A stretch of 64,000 nucleotides of DNA from Pseudomonadota bacterium. Lineage in GTDB: Bacteria; Pseudomonadota; Gammaproteobacteria; Burkholderiales; Burkholderiaceae_C. Shown here in pieces: positions 43,720 to 51,869 of this stretch. Within the stretch, counting starts at the first letter, position 1. Every line of letters starts with the position of its first letter. The notes below the pieces were generated by a model, which worked only from the letters and a program-made list of their open reading frames with translations, was not told the DNA's origin and did no database searches. Location of the stretch: assembly GCA_021819435.1 (NCBI GenBank), contig JAKARB010000013.1:62001-126000 (forward strand), written 5' to 3'. Position numbers and translations under genes: made by a program.

Positions 43720-44010
43720 ATGGACAACAAACTCTACGTCGGCAACCTGCCTTACTCGATGCGCGACGACGACCTGCAACAACACTTCGCCAGCTTTGGC
43801 TCGGTCTCTTCGGCCAAGGTCATGATGGACCGCGACACCGGTCGCTCCAAGGGCTTCGGCTTCGTGGAGATGGGCTCGCGCGACGAAGCTCAGGCCGCCA
43901 TCCGTGGCATGAATGGCCAGTCTTTCGACGGCCGTGCCCTGGTGGTCAACGAAGCCCGTCCTCGTGAAGAGCGCCCGGGTGGTTTCGGCGGCGGCCGTCG
44001 CGGCTACTGA
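43720..44010 (+). CDS. RRM-domain RNA-binding protein
   Basis: 96 residues. One RRM: RNP2 LYVGNL at residues 5-10 and RNP1 KGFGFVEM near 46-53, followed by a short Arg/Gly tail (RPGGFGGGRRGY). AAAGGG precedes the ATG. Bacterial single-RRM proteins of this type are often cold-induced RNA chaperones. The gene lies 64 bp downstream of infA on the same strand. Confidence 0.95.
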   Translation: MDNKLYVGNLPYSMRDDDLQQHFASFGSVSSAKVMMDRDTGRSKGFGFVEMGSRDEAQAAIRGMNGQSFDGRALVVNEARPREERPGGFGGGRRGY

Positions 44011-44021
44011 AGCTGCGCAAA

Positions 44022-44924
44022 TCAAGTCTCGCCGGGGCCGAACAGCGTGGCGGCCCACTCCGCGAATGCCTGCACCCGTGTCGACAGGTGCCGGTTGGAT
44101 GGAAAGACCACGTGCACTGGCATCACGCCAGCGCACCATTCGGCGAGCACCTGCACGAGCTGTGCTTCATGGCCAGGGGCCTTGAGCACGGGCTCGGGCA
44201 ACTGGCCTATGCCGAGACCGGCCACGCAGGCGTCCCAGTAGGCGTTGGAGTCGTTCACCGCCAAGGCCCCGTTGGGCACGATCGACAAGGTCTCGTCGCC
44301 CCGCTGGAAGTCAAACGTCCCATGCTTGCCGCTGGCGATGAAGTAGTGCACGCAGCGATGCGGCGCATGCATCAGCTCCTGCGGGTGCCGGGGTTCGCCA
44401 TGCCTTGCCAGGTAGCTGGGGGCGGCCACCGTCACCATGCGCAGTTCGCCCACGCGGCGTGCCACGAGGGTGGGGTCGCGCAACTCGCCCACGCGCAGCA
44501 CGCAATCCACGCCTTCGCTGACCACGTTGATGAGTCGGTCTGAGCAGCCCAGCTCCAACTGGAGCCCGGGGTAACGCGCCAGCAGGTCCGGGATGTGCTG
44601 GCGCATCAGCAGGCGCGCCAGGCTGGTGGGCATGTCCACCTTCAACCTGCCTTCGGGTTGGCCATGCTGCGCTGACACGGCTGTGTCGGCCTCGCGCAGG
44701 TCGTCGAGGATGCGCACGCAGCGCTCGTAATAGGCGGCGCCGTCGGCGGTCAGGCCCACGCGGCGGGTGGTACGGTGGAGAAGCCGCACGCCCAACTGCG
44801 ACTCCAGCTCCTGCAACAAGGTCGACACCGTGGCCTTCGGGATGGACAAGGTTTCGGCGGCCCGGGTGAAGCTGCCCAGGTCGACCACGCGAACGAACAC
44901 CTCGATGGCTTTGAACTTGTCCAT
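44022..44924 (-). CDS. LysR-family regulator, probably of the divergent RND efflux operon
   Basis: 300 residues from the ATG at 44924, which gives the usual LysR N terminus (MDKFKAIEVFVRVVDLGSFT, then RAAETLSIPKATVSTLLQEL). The effector domain follows (LKVDMPTSLARLLMRQHIP; VDCVLRVGELRDPTLVA). It is divergent from the hydrolase-like/RND operon, with a palindrome in between, similar to MexT control of mexEF-oprN in Pseudomonas. Confidence 0.92.
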   Translation of the reverse strand: MDKFKAIEVFVRVVDLGSFTRAAETLSIPKATVSTLLQELESQLGVRLLHRTTRRVGLTADGAAYYERCVRILDDLREADTAVSAQHGQPEGRLKVDMPTSLARLLMRQHIPDLLARYPGLQLELGCSDRLINVVSEGVDCVLRVGELRDPTLVARRVGELRMVTVAAPSYLARHGEPRHPQELMHAPHRCVHYFIASGKHGTFDFQRGDETLSIVPNGALAVNDSNAYWDACVAGLGIGQLPEPVLKAPGHEAQLVQVLAEWCAGVMPVHVVFPSNRHLSTRVQAFAEWAATLFGPGET

Positions 44925-44931
44925 GCCTGAT

Positions 44932-44949
44932 TGTTCATCAGGATGAACA
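44932..44949. promoter_or_regulatory. Perfect palindrome between LysR and the efflux operon
   Basis: TGTTCATC-AG-GATGAACA, 8-bp arms, 2-bp spacer, starting 8 bp from the LysR ATG. Likely LysR recognition or autoregulation site. A further 10-bp palindrome CCAGATCTGG lies at 44975-44984. Confidence 0.6.
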
Positions 44950-44987
44950 GTTATTTCCTCGAAAGGGGATTTATCCAGATCTGGCAC

Positions 44988-45896
44988 ATGCTTAAAGTCC
45001 GTCCATCGTCGGACGTTGCGCCGGCTTTGGATTCCATGGCCATGTCCGCCAACCCCATCTCATCCCTCGATCCTCAAGCGCCGATCAGCGAGTTCGACTG
45101 GCCGGGCCACAGTGGCCCGCTGCGTTTGCGCCTGTATCGCGCGCTGGAGGGCAAGCCTTCTCTGATGGTGTTTTTCGCGCCCGGCGGTTTCGTGGCGCCC
45201 GATCTGGACGAGGCCAACAACTGCCTTCGCGTGCTGGCCAATGGCTGCGGCGTCAACATCCTGGCGCCGTATTACGCCGAGTCGCCCGATCGGGCCTTTC
45301 CCGCGCCGGTGGAAGACGCCCACGTCGTGTTGAGCATGGCCGCGCAGCATCGCGCGCGGCTGGCGAGCCGCAGCGCTCGCCTGTTCGTGGGTGGGTGCGA
45401 GGCCGGCGGCAACCTGGCGGCGGTGTCTGCCCTGGTTTGCCGCGACCGGCTGGGGCCGGATCTCGCGGGCCAGGTGCTGATCATGCCCATGCTCGACGCC
45501 AGCATGGGCTGTGGTTCCATGCGTTGCGCCTCTGGCGACCCGCAGCAGCGCGAGCTGGCCCAGGCAGCCGAAGCCGCCTATCGCCATTACCTGCGCAACC
45601 CGGCCGACCGGCTGCACCCTTATGCAAGCCCGCTCAATGCGCGGCGGCTGGGCGACTTGCCGCCCGCGCTGATCTTCCACACGCAAGGTGACCCGCTGGC
45701 CGACGAGGCCAAGGCCTACGCCGCGCAACTGCGTGAAGCCGGCAACGTGGCCCACGACGTGGCCTTGCCACCCGCCGACAACTTGAGCGATGTGGCCGAC
45801 CGCTGCGAGCTCACGGCCGACGACCCTTGCGTGCTGGCCACGAGCGAATTCATCGCCCGCCCCACCGAAGCGCCGGTGGCCGGGCAACGAGCCTGA
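44988..45896 (+). CDS. Alpha/beta hydrolase-fold protein lacking catalytic residues
   Basis: 302 residues from the ATG at 44988; an ATG at 45036 is equally possible. The fold matches the HSL-type (hydrolase_3) family, but the active site is replaced. The oxyanion HGGG is APGG. The nucleophile elbow GDSAGG is GCEAGG, with Glu (residue 138) at the Ser position. The His region reads PPADNLSD without His. Only the acid region is normal (HTQGDPLADEAKAYAAQLRE). It is therefore probably a non-catalytic binding protein. It lies 43 bp upstream of the RND adaptor gene under the same LysR-controlled region. Confidence 0.85.
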   Translation: MLKVRPSSDVAPALDSMAMSANPISSLDPQAPISEFDWPGHSGPLRLRLYRALEGKPSLMVFFAPGGFVAPDLDEANNCLRVLANGCGVNILAPYYAESPDRAFPAPVEDAHVVLSMAAQHRARLASRSARLFVGGCEAGGNLAAVSALVCRDRLGPDLAGQVLIMPMLDASMGCGSMRCASGDPQQRELAQAAEAAYRHYLRNPADRLHPYASPLNARRLGDLPPALIFHTQGDPLADEAKAYAAQLREAGNVAHDVALPPADNLSDVADRCELTADDPCVLATSEFIARPTEAPVAGQRA

Positions 45897-45939
45897 CCTT
45901 CAACTGTTCATTTCTTTGACATCAATCCGGGGTGCCGAC

Positions 45940-47166
45940 ATGACTGACCTCTCCACACGATTTCCTTTTGCCGATGCTTCACGCCTGCGGCTGGCCGCCG
46001 GGCTGATCACGCTGGCTGCCGTGCTGCCGCTGGCGGGTTGCGGCCCCGAGCAGCCCGCCCAGGCCTCGACCGGCGCGGGTGCGCCGCCGGCCATGCCGGT
46101 GAGCGTGGCGGCGGTCATCGCGCGTCCCGTGGCCGACGAGCGCGAGTTCTCGGGCCGCGTCGAGGCCATGGAGCGCGCCGAGATCCGCCCGCGCGTGGCC
46201 GGCACGATCGAGCGCGTGCACTTCCAGGCCGGCTCGCTGGTGCGCAAGGGCGACGTGCTGTTCACCATCGACCCACGCGCCTACCGCGCCGAGGTGTCTC
46301 GCCTGGAAGCCGCAGCAGCCGGTTCCAGGGCCAAGGCCGATCAGGCCCAAAGCGAGCTCAAGCGCGCCACCCAACTGCTGGCCGACAACGCCATCGCGCA
46401 GCGCGACCACGACGAACGCGCTTCGGCGGCACGCCAGGCCGAAGCGGCCGCGAACGCCGACCAGGCCGCGCTGGCCTCGGCCCGCCTCAACCTGGAGTGG
46501 AGCAACGTGCGCGCGCCTTTCGATGGCCGCGTGGGCAAGGCCGAGGTCACCGAGGGCAACCTGGTCAACGGCAACCAGGTGCTGACCACGCTGGTGTCGG
46601 CAAACCCCGTGTACGTGAGCTTCAATGGCGACGAATCGACCTACCTGCAACTGGGCAAGCTGGTACGCAGCAACCCGGGCGCGCTGAAGGTGAACGTGGG
46701 CTTGGCGCATGAACAAGGCTTCCCGCACGCGGGCAAGCTGGAGTTCGTCGACAACCAGATCGACGCTCAGACCGGCAGCCTGCGCCTGCGCGCGGTGGTC
46801 GACAACAAGGACGGCCTGCTCACGCCGGGCCTGTTCGCCAAGGTCAAGCTGGGCAGCGATGCCGGTGGCGTGGCCTCCGCGCTGGTGGCCGAGAAGGCCA
46901 TTGGCACCGACCAGAACCGCAAGTTCGTCTACGTGGTGCCGGCCAACAACCAGCCCGAGTACCGCCCGGTGCAGCTCGGGGCCACCGTGGGCAACCTGCG
47001 TGTGGTCACCGCTGGCCTGAAGGCTGGCGAGCGTGTGATCGTCGATGGCTTGCAACGCGTGCGTCCTGGTGCTGCCGTGGCGCCCACCGAGGTGCCGATG
47101 GAAGGGGCACCGGCCGGTGCATCGGCTGGGGCCGCCGCATCCGCCGCCTCGGCCGCCACCAAGTAA
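45940..47166 (+). CDS. RND efflux periplasmic adaptor (MexE-like)
   Basis: 408 residues. A signal peptide with lipobox (LPLAGC) suggests a lipid anchor. HlyD-type layout: lipoyl halves around AEIRPRVAGTIERVHFQAGS and VRAPFDGRVGKAEVTEGNLV, an alpha-hairpin between them (about 110-185), and beta-barrel and membrane-proximal domains up to an Ala-rich tail. It links the inner-membrane pump and outer-membrane channel encoded next. Confidence 0.94.
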   Translation: MTDLSTRFPFADASRLRLAAGLITLAAVLPLAGCGPEQPAQASTGAGAPPAMPVSVAAVIARPVADEREFSGRVEAMERAEIRPRVAGTIERVHFQAGSLVRKGDVLFTIDPRAYRAEVSRLEAAAAGSRAKADQAQSELKRATQLLADNAIAQRDHDERASAARQAEAAANADQAALASARLNLEWSNVRAPFDGRVGKAEVTEGNLVNGNQVLTTLVSANPVYVSFNGDESTYLQLGKLVRSNPGALKVNVGLAHEQGFPHAGKLEFVDNQIDAQTGSLRLRAVVDNKDGLLTPGLFAKVKLGSDAGGVASALVAEKAIGTDQNRKFVYVVPANNQPEYRPVQLGATVGNLRVVTAGLKAGERVIVDGLQRVRPGAAVAPTEVPMEGAPAGASAGAAASAASAATK

Positions 47167-47181
47167 GCGAGAGACCATCCC

Positions 47182-50100
47182 ATGAACATCTCCACACGCT
47201 TCGTGGACAGGCCGATCTTTGCCGCGGTGCTGTCCATCCTCGTCTTCATCGCGGGGGTCATCGCCATCTTCAAGCTGCCCATCTCGGAGTACCCCGAGGT
47301 GGTGCCGCCCTCGGTGGTGGTGCGCGCGCAGTTCCCCGGCGCCAACCCGAAGGTCATCGCCGAGACCGTGGCCGCGCCGCTGGAAGAGCAGATCAACGGC
47401 GTCGAGAACATGCTCTACATGTCCTCGCAAGCCACGACCGACGGGGTGATGACGCTGACCGTCACCTTCAAGATCGGCACCAACGTCGAGCAGGCTGAAA
47501 CCCAGGTGCAGAACCGCGTGCAGCGCGCCTTGCCCCGCCTGCCAGAAGAGGTGCGCCAGATCGGCGTGACCACGGTCAAGAGCTCGCCCAACATCACGAT
47601 GGTGGTGCACTTGCTTTCGCCCAAGGGCACGTACGACGATGTCTACCTGCGCAACTACGCCACGCTCAACCTGAAGGACCGCCTCTCGCGCCTGTCCGGC
47701 ATGGGCCAGGTCGAGGTGTTCGGCTCGGGCGACTACGCCATGCGCATCTGGCTGGACCCGCAGAAGGTGGCGCAGCGTGGCATGACCGCCGCCGACGTGG
47801 TGGCCGCCATCCGCGAGCAGAACGTGCAGGTGGCCGCCGGCACCGTGGGCGCGCCGCCCAACACCAGCGCGCCGTTCCAGCTCTCGGTCAACACCCAGGG
47901 CCGGCTGGCCAGCGAAGAAGAATTCGGCAACATCATCGTCAACACCAACGCCGCCGGTGGCGTGACGCACCTGCGTGACGTGGCCCGCATCGAGCTGGGC
48001 TCCAACCAGTACGCGCTGCGCTCGCTGCTCAACAACAAGCCGGCCATCGGCATGGGCATTTTCGAGGCACCGAACTCGAACGCGCTGCAACTCTCGACCG
48101 ACGTGCGCGTCGTGATGGAGGAAGCCAAGAAGGACTTCCCGCCCGACGTGGACTACGCCATCGTCTACGACCCCACGCAGTTCGTGCGCGATTCGATCAA
48201 GGCCGTGATCCACACGCTGATCGAAGCCGTGGCGCTGGTGGTGATCGTGGTCATCGTCTTCCTGCAGACCTGGCGCGCATCCATCATCCCGCTGCTGGCC
48301 GTGCCGGTGTCCATCGTGGGCACGTTCGCGGTGCTGCTGGCCTTCGGCTTCTCGATCAACACGCTGTCGCTGTTCGGCCTGGTGCTGGCCATCGGCATCG
48401 TGGTGGACGACGCCATCGTGGTGGTGGAGAACGTGGAGCGCAACATCGCGTTGGGCCTGTCACCGCGTGACGCGACCATCCAGGCCATGAGGGAGGTCTC
48501 GGGGCCCATCATCGCCATCGCACTGGTGCTGTGCGCGGTGTTCGTGCCCATCGCCTATGTGTCGGGCCTGACGGGGCAGTTCTACCGCCAGTTCGCGCTG
48601 ACCATCGCCATCTCGACGGTGATCTCGGCCTTCAACTCGCTGACGCTGTCGCCCGCGCTGGCCGCCGTGCTGCTCAAGCCGCATGACGCGCCGAAAGACA
48701 AGCTGGCCCGTGGCATGGACTGGCTGCTGGGTGGTTTCTTCAAGCGCTTCAACCGCGTGTTCGACCGCGCCTCGCACGGCTACCAGAGCGGTGTGCAGGG
48801 CACCCTGCGCCACAAGGCGATGACCATGGGCGCCTACCTGGCGCTGTGCGTGGCGGCCTTCTTCGTGTTCAAGCAGGTGCCGTCGGGCTTCGTGCCCGCG
48901 CAGGACAAGCAGTACCTGGTGGGCTTCGCGCAACTGCCCGATGCCGCTTCGCTGGATCGCACCGACGCCGTGATTCGCCGCATGACGGAGATCGCGCAAT
49001 CGGTGCCCGGCGTGAAGGAAGCGGTGGCCTTCCCCGGCCTGTCGATCAACGGCTTCACCAACGCGCCGAACGCCGGCATCGTCTTCTACACGCTCGATGA
49101 TTTCGACAAGCGCAAGTCGCCTGAGCTGTCGGGCAACGCCATCGCGGGCGAGGTCAACAAGCGCCTGGGCGCCATCCAGGACGCCTTCATCATGGTGTTC
49201 CCGCCGCCCGCAGTGAACGGCATGGGCGCCATCGGCGGCTTCAAGCTGTTCGTGGAAGACCGGGGCAACGTGGGCTATGACCAGCTCTACCAGGCCGTCA
49301 TGGCCTTGCAGATGAAGGCCTGGCAGACCCCGCAGCTCGCCGGCGTGTTCAGCAGCTACCAGATCAACGTGCCGCAGCTGTTCGCCGACGTGGACCGCAC
49401 CAAGGCCAAGCAACTGGGCGTGCCGCTGGCTTCCATCTACGACACGTTGCAGATCAACCTGGGCTCGCTGTACGTGAACGACTTCAACCGGTTCGGGCGC
49501 ACCTTCCAGGTCGTGGCCCAGGCCGATGCGCCGTTCCGCAATAACGTCGAGGCCATCTCGCAGCTCAAGGTGCGCAGCAACACCGGTGACATGGTGCCGC
49601 TCTCCAGCCTGGTGAAGGTCAGCGACAGCTACGGCCCGGACCGCGTGCAGCGCTACAACGCCTACGTGTCGGCCGACATCAATGGCGCGGCGGCGCCGGG
49701 CGTGTCATCGGGCCAGGCCCAGGCCATCATGGCGCAGATCGCGGCCGACACCCTGCCCAAGGGCGTGAGCTACGAGTGGACCGACCTGACCTACCAGGAG
49801 ATCCTGGCCGGCAACACCATGGTCTACGTGTTCCCGCTGTGCGTGCTGCTGGTCTTCCTGGTGCTGGCCGCGCAGTATGAGAGCTGGACGCTGCCGTTGG
49901 CCGTGATCCTGATCGTGCCGATGTCGATGCTGTGCGCGCTGCTGGGCGTGTGGCTCACCAAGGGCGACAACAACATCTTCACGCAGATCGCGTTGTTCGT
50001 GCTGGTGGGCTTGTCGGCCAAGAACGCCATCCTGATCGTCGAGTTCGCCCGCGAGCTGGAGCACCATGGCAAGGGCATCGTCGAAGCCGCGCTGGAGGCG

Positions 50101-50367
50101 TGCAAGCTGCGCCTGCGCCCCATCCTCATGACGTCGATCGCTTTCATCATGGGCGTGGTGCCGCTGGTGTTCTCGACCGGCGCTGGCGCCGAGATGCGCC
50201 ATGCCATGGGCGTGGCCGTGTTCGCCGGCATGCTGGGGGTGACGCTGTTCGGTCTCTTCCTCACGCCCGTCTTCTACGTGCTGGTGCGCAAGCTGGCTGA
50301 ACGCATCAGCCCCACGCGGCCCGCCTCCAACCCGACCCCTGTGCTGAGCAGCGAGGTGCAAGCATGA
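47182..50367 (+). CDS. RND multidrug efflux permease (MexF-like, HAE1 family)
   Basis: 1061 residues, 12 TM helices with two large periplasmic loops. The start NISTRFVDRPIFAAVLSILV and PISEYPEVVPPSVVVRAQFP resemble MexF closely. The proton-relay Asp pair is in TM4 (AIGIVVDDAIVVVENVER). It exports hydrophobic or amphiphilic compounds using the proton gradient, as a trimer. It starts 15 bp after the adaptor stop and overlaps the next gene by 4 nt. Confidence 0.95.
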   Translation: MNISTRFVDRPIFAAVLSILVFIAGVIAIFKLPISEYPEVVPPSVVVRAQFPGANPKVIAETVAAPLEEQINGVENMLYMSSQATTDGVMTLTVTFKIGTNVEQAETQVQNRVQRALPRLPEEVRQIGVTTVKSSPNITMVVHLLSPKGTYDDVYLRNYATLNLKDRLSRLSGMGQVEVFGSGDYAMRIWLDPQKVAQRGMTAADVVAAIREQNVQVAAGTVGAPPNTSAPFQLSVNTQGRLASEEEFGNIIVNTNAAGGVTHLRDVARIELGSNQYALRSLLNNKPAIGMGIFEAPNSNALQLSTDVRVVMEEAKKDFPPDVDYAIVYDPTQFVRDSIKAVIHTLIEAVALVVIVVIVFLQTWRASIIPLLAVPVSIVGTFAVLLAFGFSINTLSLFGLVLAIGIVVDDAIVVVENVERNIALGLSPRDATIQAMREVSGPIIAIALVLCAVFVPIAYVSGLTGQFYRQFALTIAISTVISAFNSLTLSPALAAVLLKPHDAPKDKLARGMDWLLGGFFKRFNRVFDRASHGYQSGVQGTLRHKAMTMGAYLALCVAAFFVFKQVPSGFVPAQDKQYLVGFAQLPDAASLDRTDAVIRRMTEIAQSVPGVKEAVAFPGLSINGFTNAPNAGIVFYTLDDFDKRKSPELSGNAIAGEVNKRLGAIQDAFIMVFPPPAVNGMGAIGGFKLFVEDRGNVGYDQLYQAVMALQMKAWQTPQLAGVFSSYQINVPQLFADVDRTKAKQLGVPLASIYDTLQINLGSLYVNDFNRFGRTFQVVAQADAPFRNNVEAISQLKVRSNTGDMVPLSSLVKVSDSYGPDRVQRYNAYVSADINGAAAPGVSSGQAQAIMAQIAADTLPKGVSYEWTDLTYQEILAGNTMVYVFPLCVLLVFLVLAAQYESWTLPLAVILIVPMSMLCALLGVWLTKGDNNIFTQIALFVLVGLSAKNAILIVEFARELEHHGKGIVEAALEACKLRLRPILMTSIAFIMGVVPLVFSTGAGAEMRHAMGVAVFAGMLGVTLFGLFLTPVFYVLVRKLAERISPTRPASNPTPVLSSEVQA

Positions 50368-51791
50368 CCCGACTCAACCTGTGGACGCTGAGCGTCCTGG
50401 CCAGCGCGAGCCTGCTGGCCGCCTGCAACACCGCACCCGAGGCGCCCCAGGCCACGGTGGACGTGCCGGTTTCGTACAAGGAAGCCGCCGACGCCCAAAG
50501 CCGCTGGAAAACCGCCGAGCCCGCCGAGGCTCAGCCGCGTGGCGAATGGTGGCGTGCCTTTGGTGACGCGCAACTCAACGCTTTGGAAGAACAGGCCGAT
50601 GCAGGCAACCCGGGGCTGGCGGTCGCCGCCGCCCGGGTCAAGGCCGCGCGGGCCTTGCTGGGCACCGCCGAGTCCGATCGCTCGCTGCAAGTGGGCGCCC
50701 AGGCGGGCGTGACCCGGCAGAAGCTCTCTGCCGTCGAAGCCGGCGCAGCCGATGGCACGCGCCTCAAGCCCATGACGGTGTGGCAAGCCGGCCTGGGCGC
50801 CAGCTACGAGGTGGACCTGTTCCAGCGCGTGGCCAATGGCGTGCGCGCCGCCGAGGCCGATGCCCAGGCCAGCGAAGCCACGCTGCGCTCGGTGCGCCTG
50901 GCCCTTCAGGCCGACGTGGCGCAGGCCTACTACCAGGTGCGCACGCTCGACGCCGTGGTCGACCTGCTGAGCCGCACGCTGACGCTGCGTGAGCAGACGC
51001 TGGACCTCATCGAGAAACGCCGCAAGGCGGGCGATCTCTCCGAGCTGGACCTGGCGCGTGCGCAAGCCGACCGGGCTGGCACGCGCGCCGAGCTGCAGGC
51101 CGCGCAAGGCGATCGCCGCCGAGCCGAACAGGCCCTGGCCTTGTTGCTGGGCAAGCCGCCCGCTGCCTTCAGCCTGCCGCCCCAGCCTCTGGCCGTTGAC
51201 GTGGTGGTGCCCCAGGTGCCGGCCGGCCTGCCTTCGGCCCTGCTGGAGCGGCGCCCCGACGTGACCGCCGCCCAGGCCCGCATGATGGCGACCAACGCCC
51301 GCGTGGGCCAGGCGCGATCGGCGCTGTTTCCGGCCTTGGTGCTGACCGCGCAAGGCGGCCAGGCCTCGACCGAGCTCTCCGACCTGTTCGCCATGAGCGC
51401 TCGCAGTTGGCTGGTCAGCGCGGTGTTCAACCTGCCCATCATCGACGGCGGCCGCAACCGTGCGGCCATCACCCGCGCCGAGGCCGCGCTGGACGAGTCG
51501 GTGGCCGACTACCGGCAATCGGTGTTGCAGGCTTTTGGCGATGTCGAAGGCCAATTGAGCAGCCTGAGCAGCACGCGGGACCAGGCCGGCTCGATCGACG
51601 AGGCCTTGAACGCCGCGCGCCGCTCGGCCGACCTGGCCGACAAGCGCTACCGCGCCGGCGAGGACAGCTACCTCACGCTGATCGACGCGCAGCGCAGCCT
51701 GCTGAGCGCTGAGCGCCAGGCGGTGCAGTTGCGTGGCGCCTGGGTGGGCCAGACGGTGGGGCTGGTGAGGGCCTTGGGCGGCGGGTGGTGA
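50364..51791 (+). CDS. Outer-membrane efflux lipoprotein (NodT/OprN family)
   Basis: 475 residues. Signal peptide with lipobox LLAAC; NodT-type repeats with two outer membrane efflux domains (WWRAFGDAQLNALEEQADAG, YEVDLFQRVANGVRAAEADA, LLERRPDVTAAQARMMATNA, YRAGEDSYLTLIDAQRSLLS). It forms the trimeric channel of the tripartite pump. ATGA overlap with the permease gene. Confidence 0.95.
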   Translation: MTRLNLWTLSVLASASLLAACNTAPEAPQATVDVPVSYKEAADAQSRWKTAEPAEAQPRGEWWRAFGDAQLNALEEQADAGNPGLAVAAARVKAARALLGTAESDRSLQVGAQAGVTRQKLSAVEAGAADGTRLKPMTVWQAGLGASYEVDLFQRVANGVRAAEADAQASEATLRSVRLALQADVAQAYYQVRTLDAVVDLLSRTLTLREQTLDLIEKRRKAGDLSELDLARAQADRAGTRAELQAAQGDRRRAEQALALLLGKPPAAFSLPPQPLAVDVVVPQVPAGLPSALLERRPDVTAAQARMMATNARVGQARSALFPALVLTAQGGQASTELSDLFAMSARSWLVSAVFNLPIIDGGRNRAAITRAEAALDESVADYRQSVLQAFGDVEGQLSSLSSTRDQAGSIDEALNAARRSADLADKRYRAGEDSYLTLIDAQRSLLSAERQAVQLRGAWVGQTVGLVRALGGGW

Positions 51792-51842
51792 GTTGAGGTG
51801 AGATGGCGTGAGGTGACGTGCGTGCGGCGGCACACGCCCCGC

Positions 51843-51869
51843 AACGCCCCGGTTTCATCCGGGGGCGTT
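51843..51869. terminator. Hairpin between the convergent efflux operon and histidine kinase gene
   Basis: Stem AACGCCCCGG/CCGGGGGCGTT with one bulge and a TTTCAT loop, overlapping the last codons of the kinase gene. No strong T tract on either strand; possible two-way terminator. Confidence 0.4.

Noticed and set aside
44931..44987. Earlier start for the hydrolase-like gene
   Set aside because: This TTG-initiated extension runs through the palindrome and the probable promoter; the extra residues are not family-like.
51787..51830. GTGAG-type direct repeats after the OprN-like gene
   Set aside because: Short and imperfect, typical of GC/GT-rich intergenic sequence; no clear unit or partner protein.
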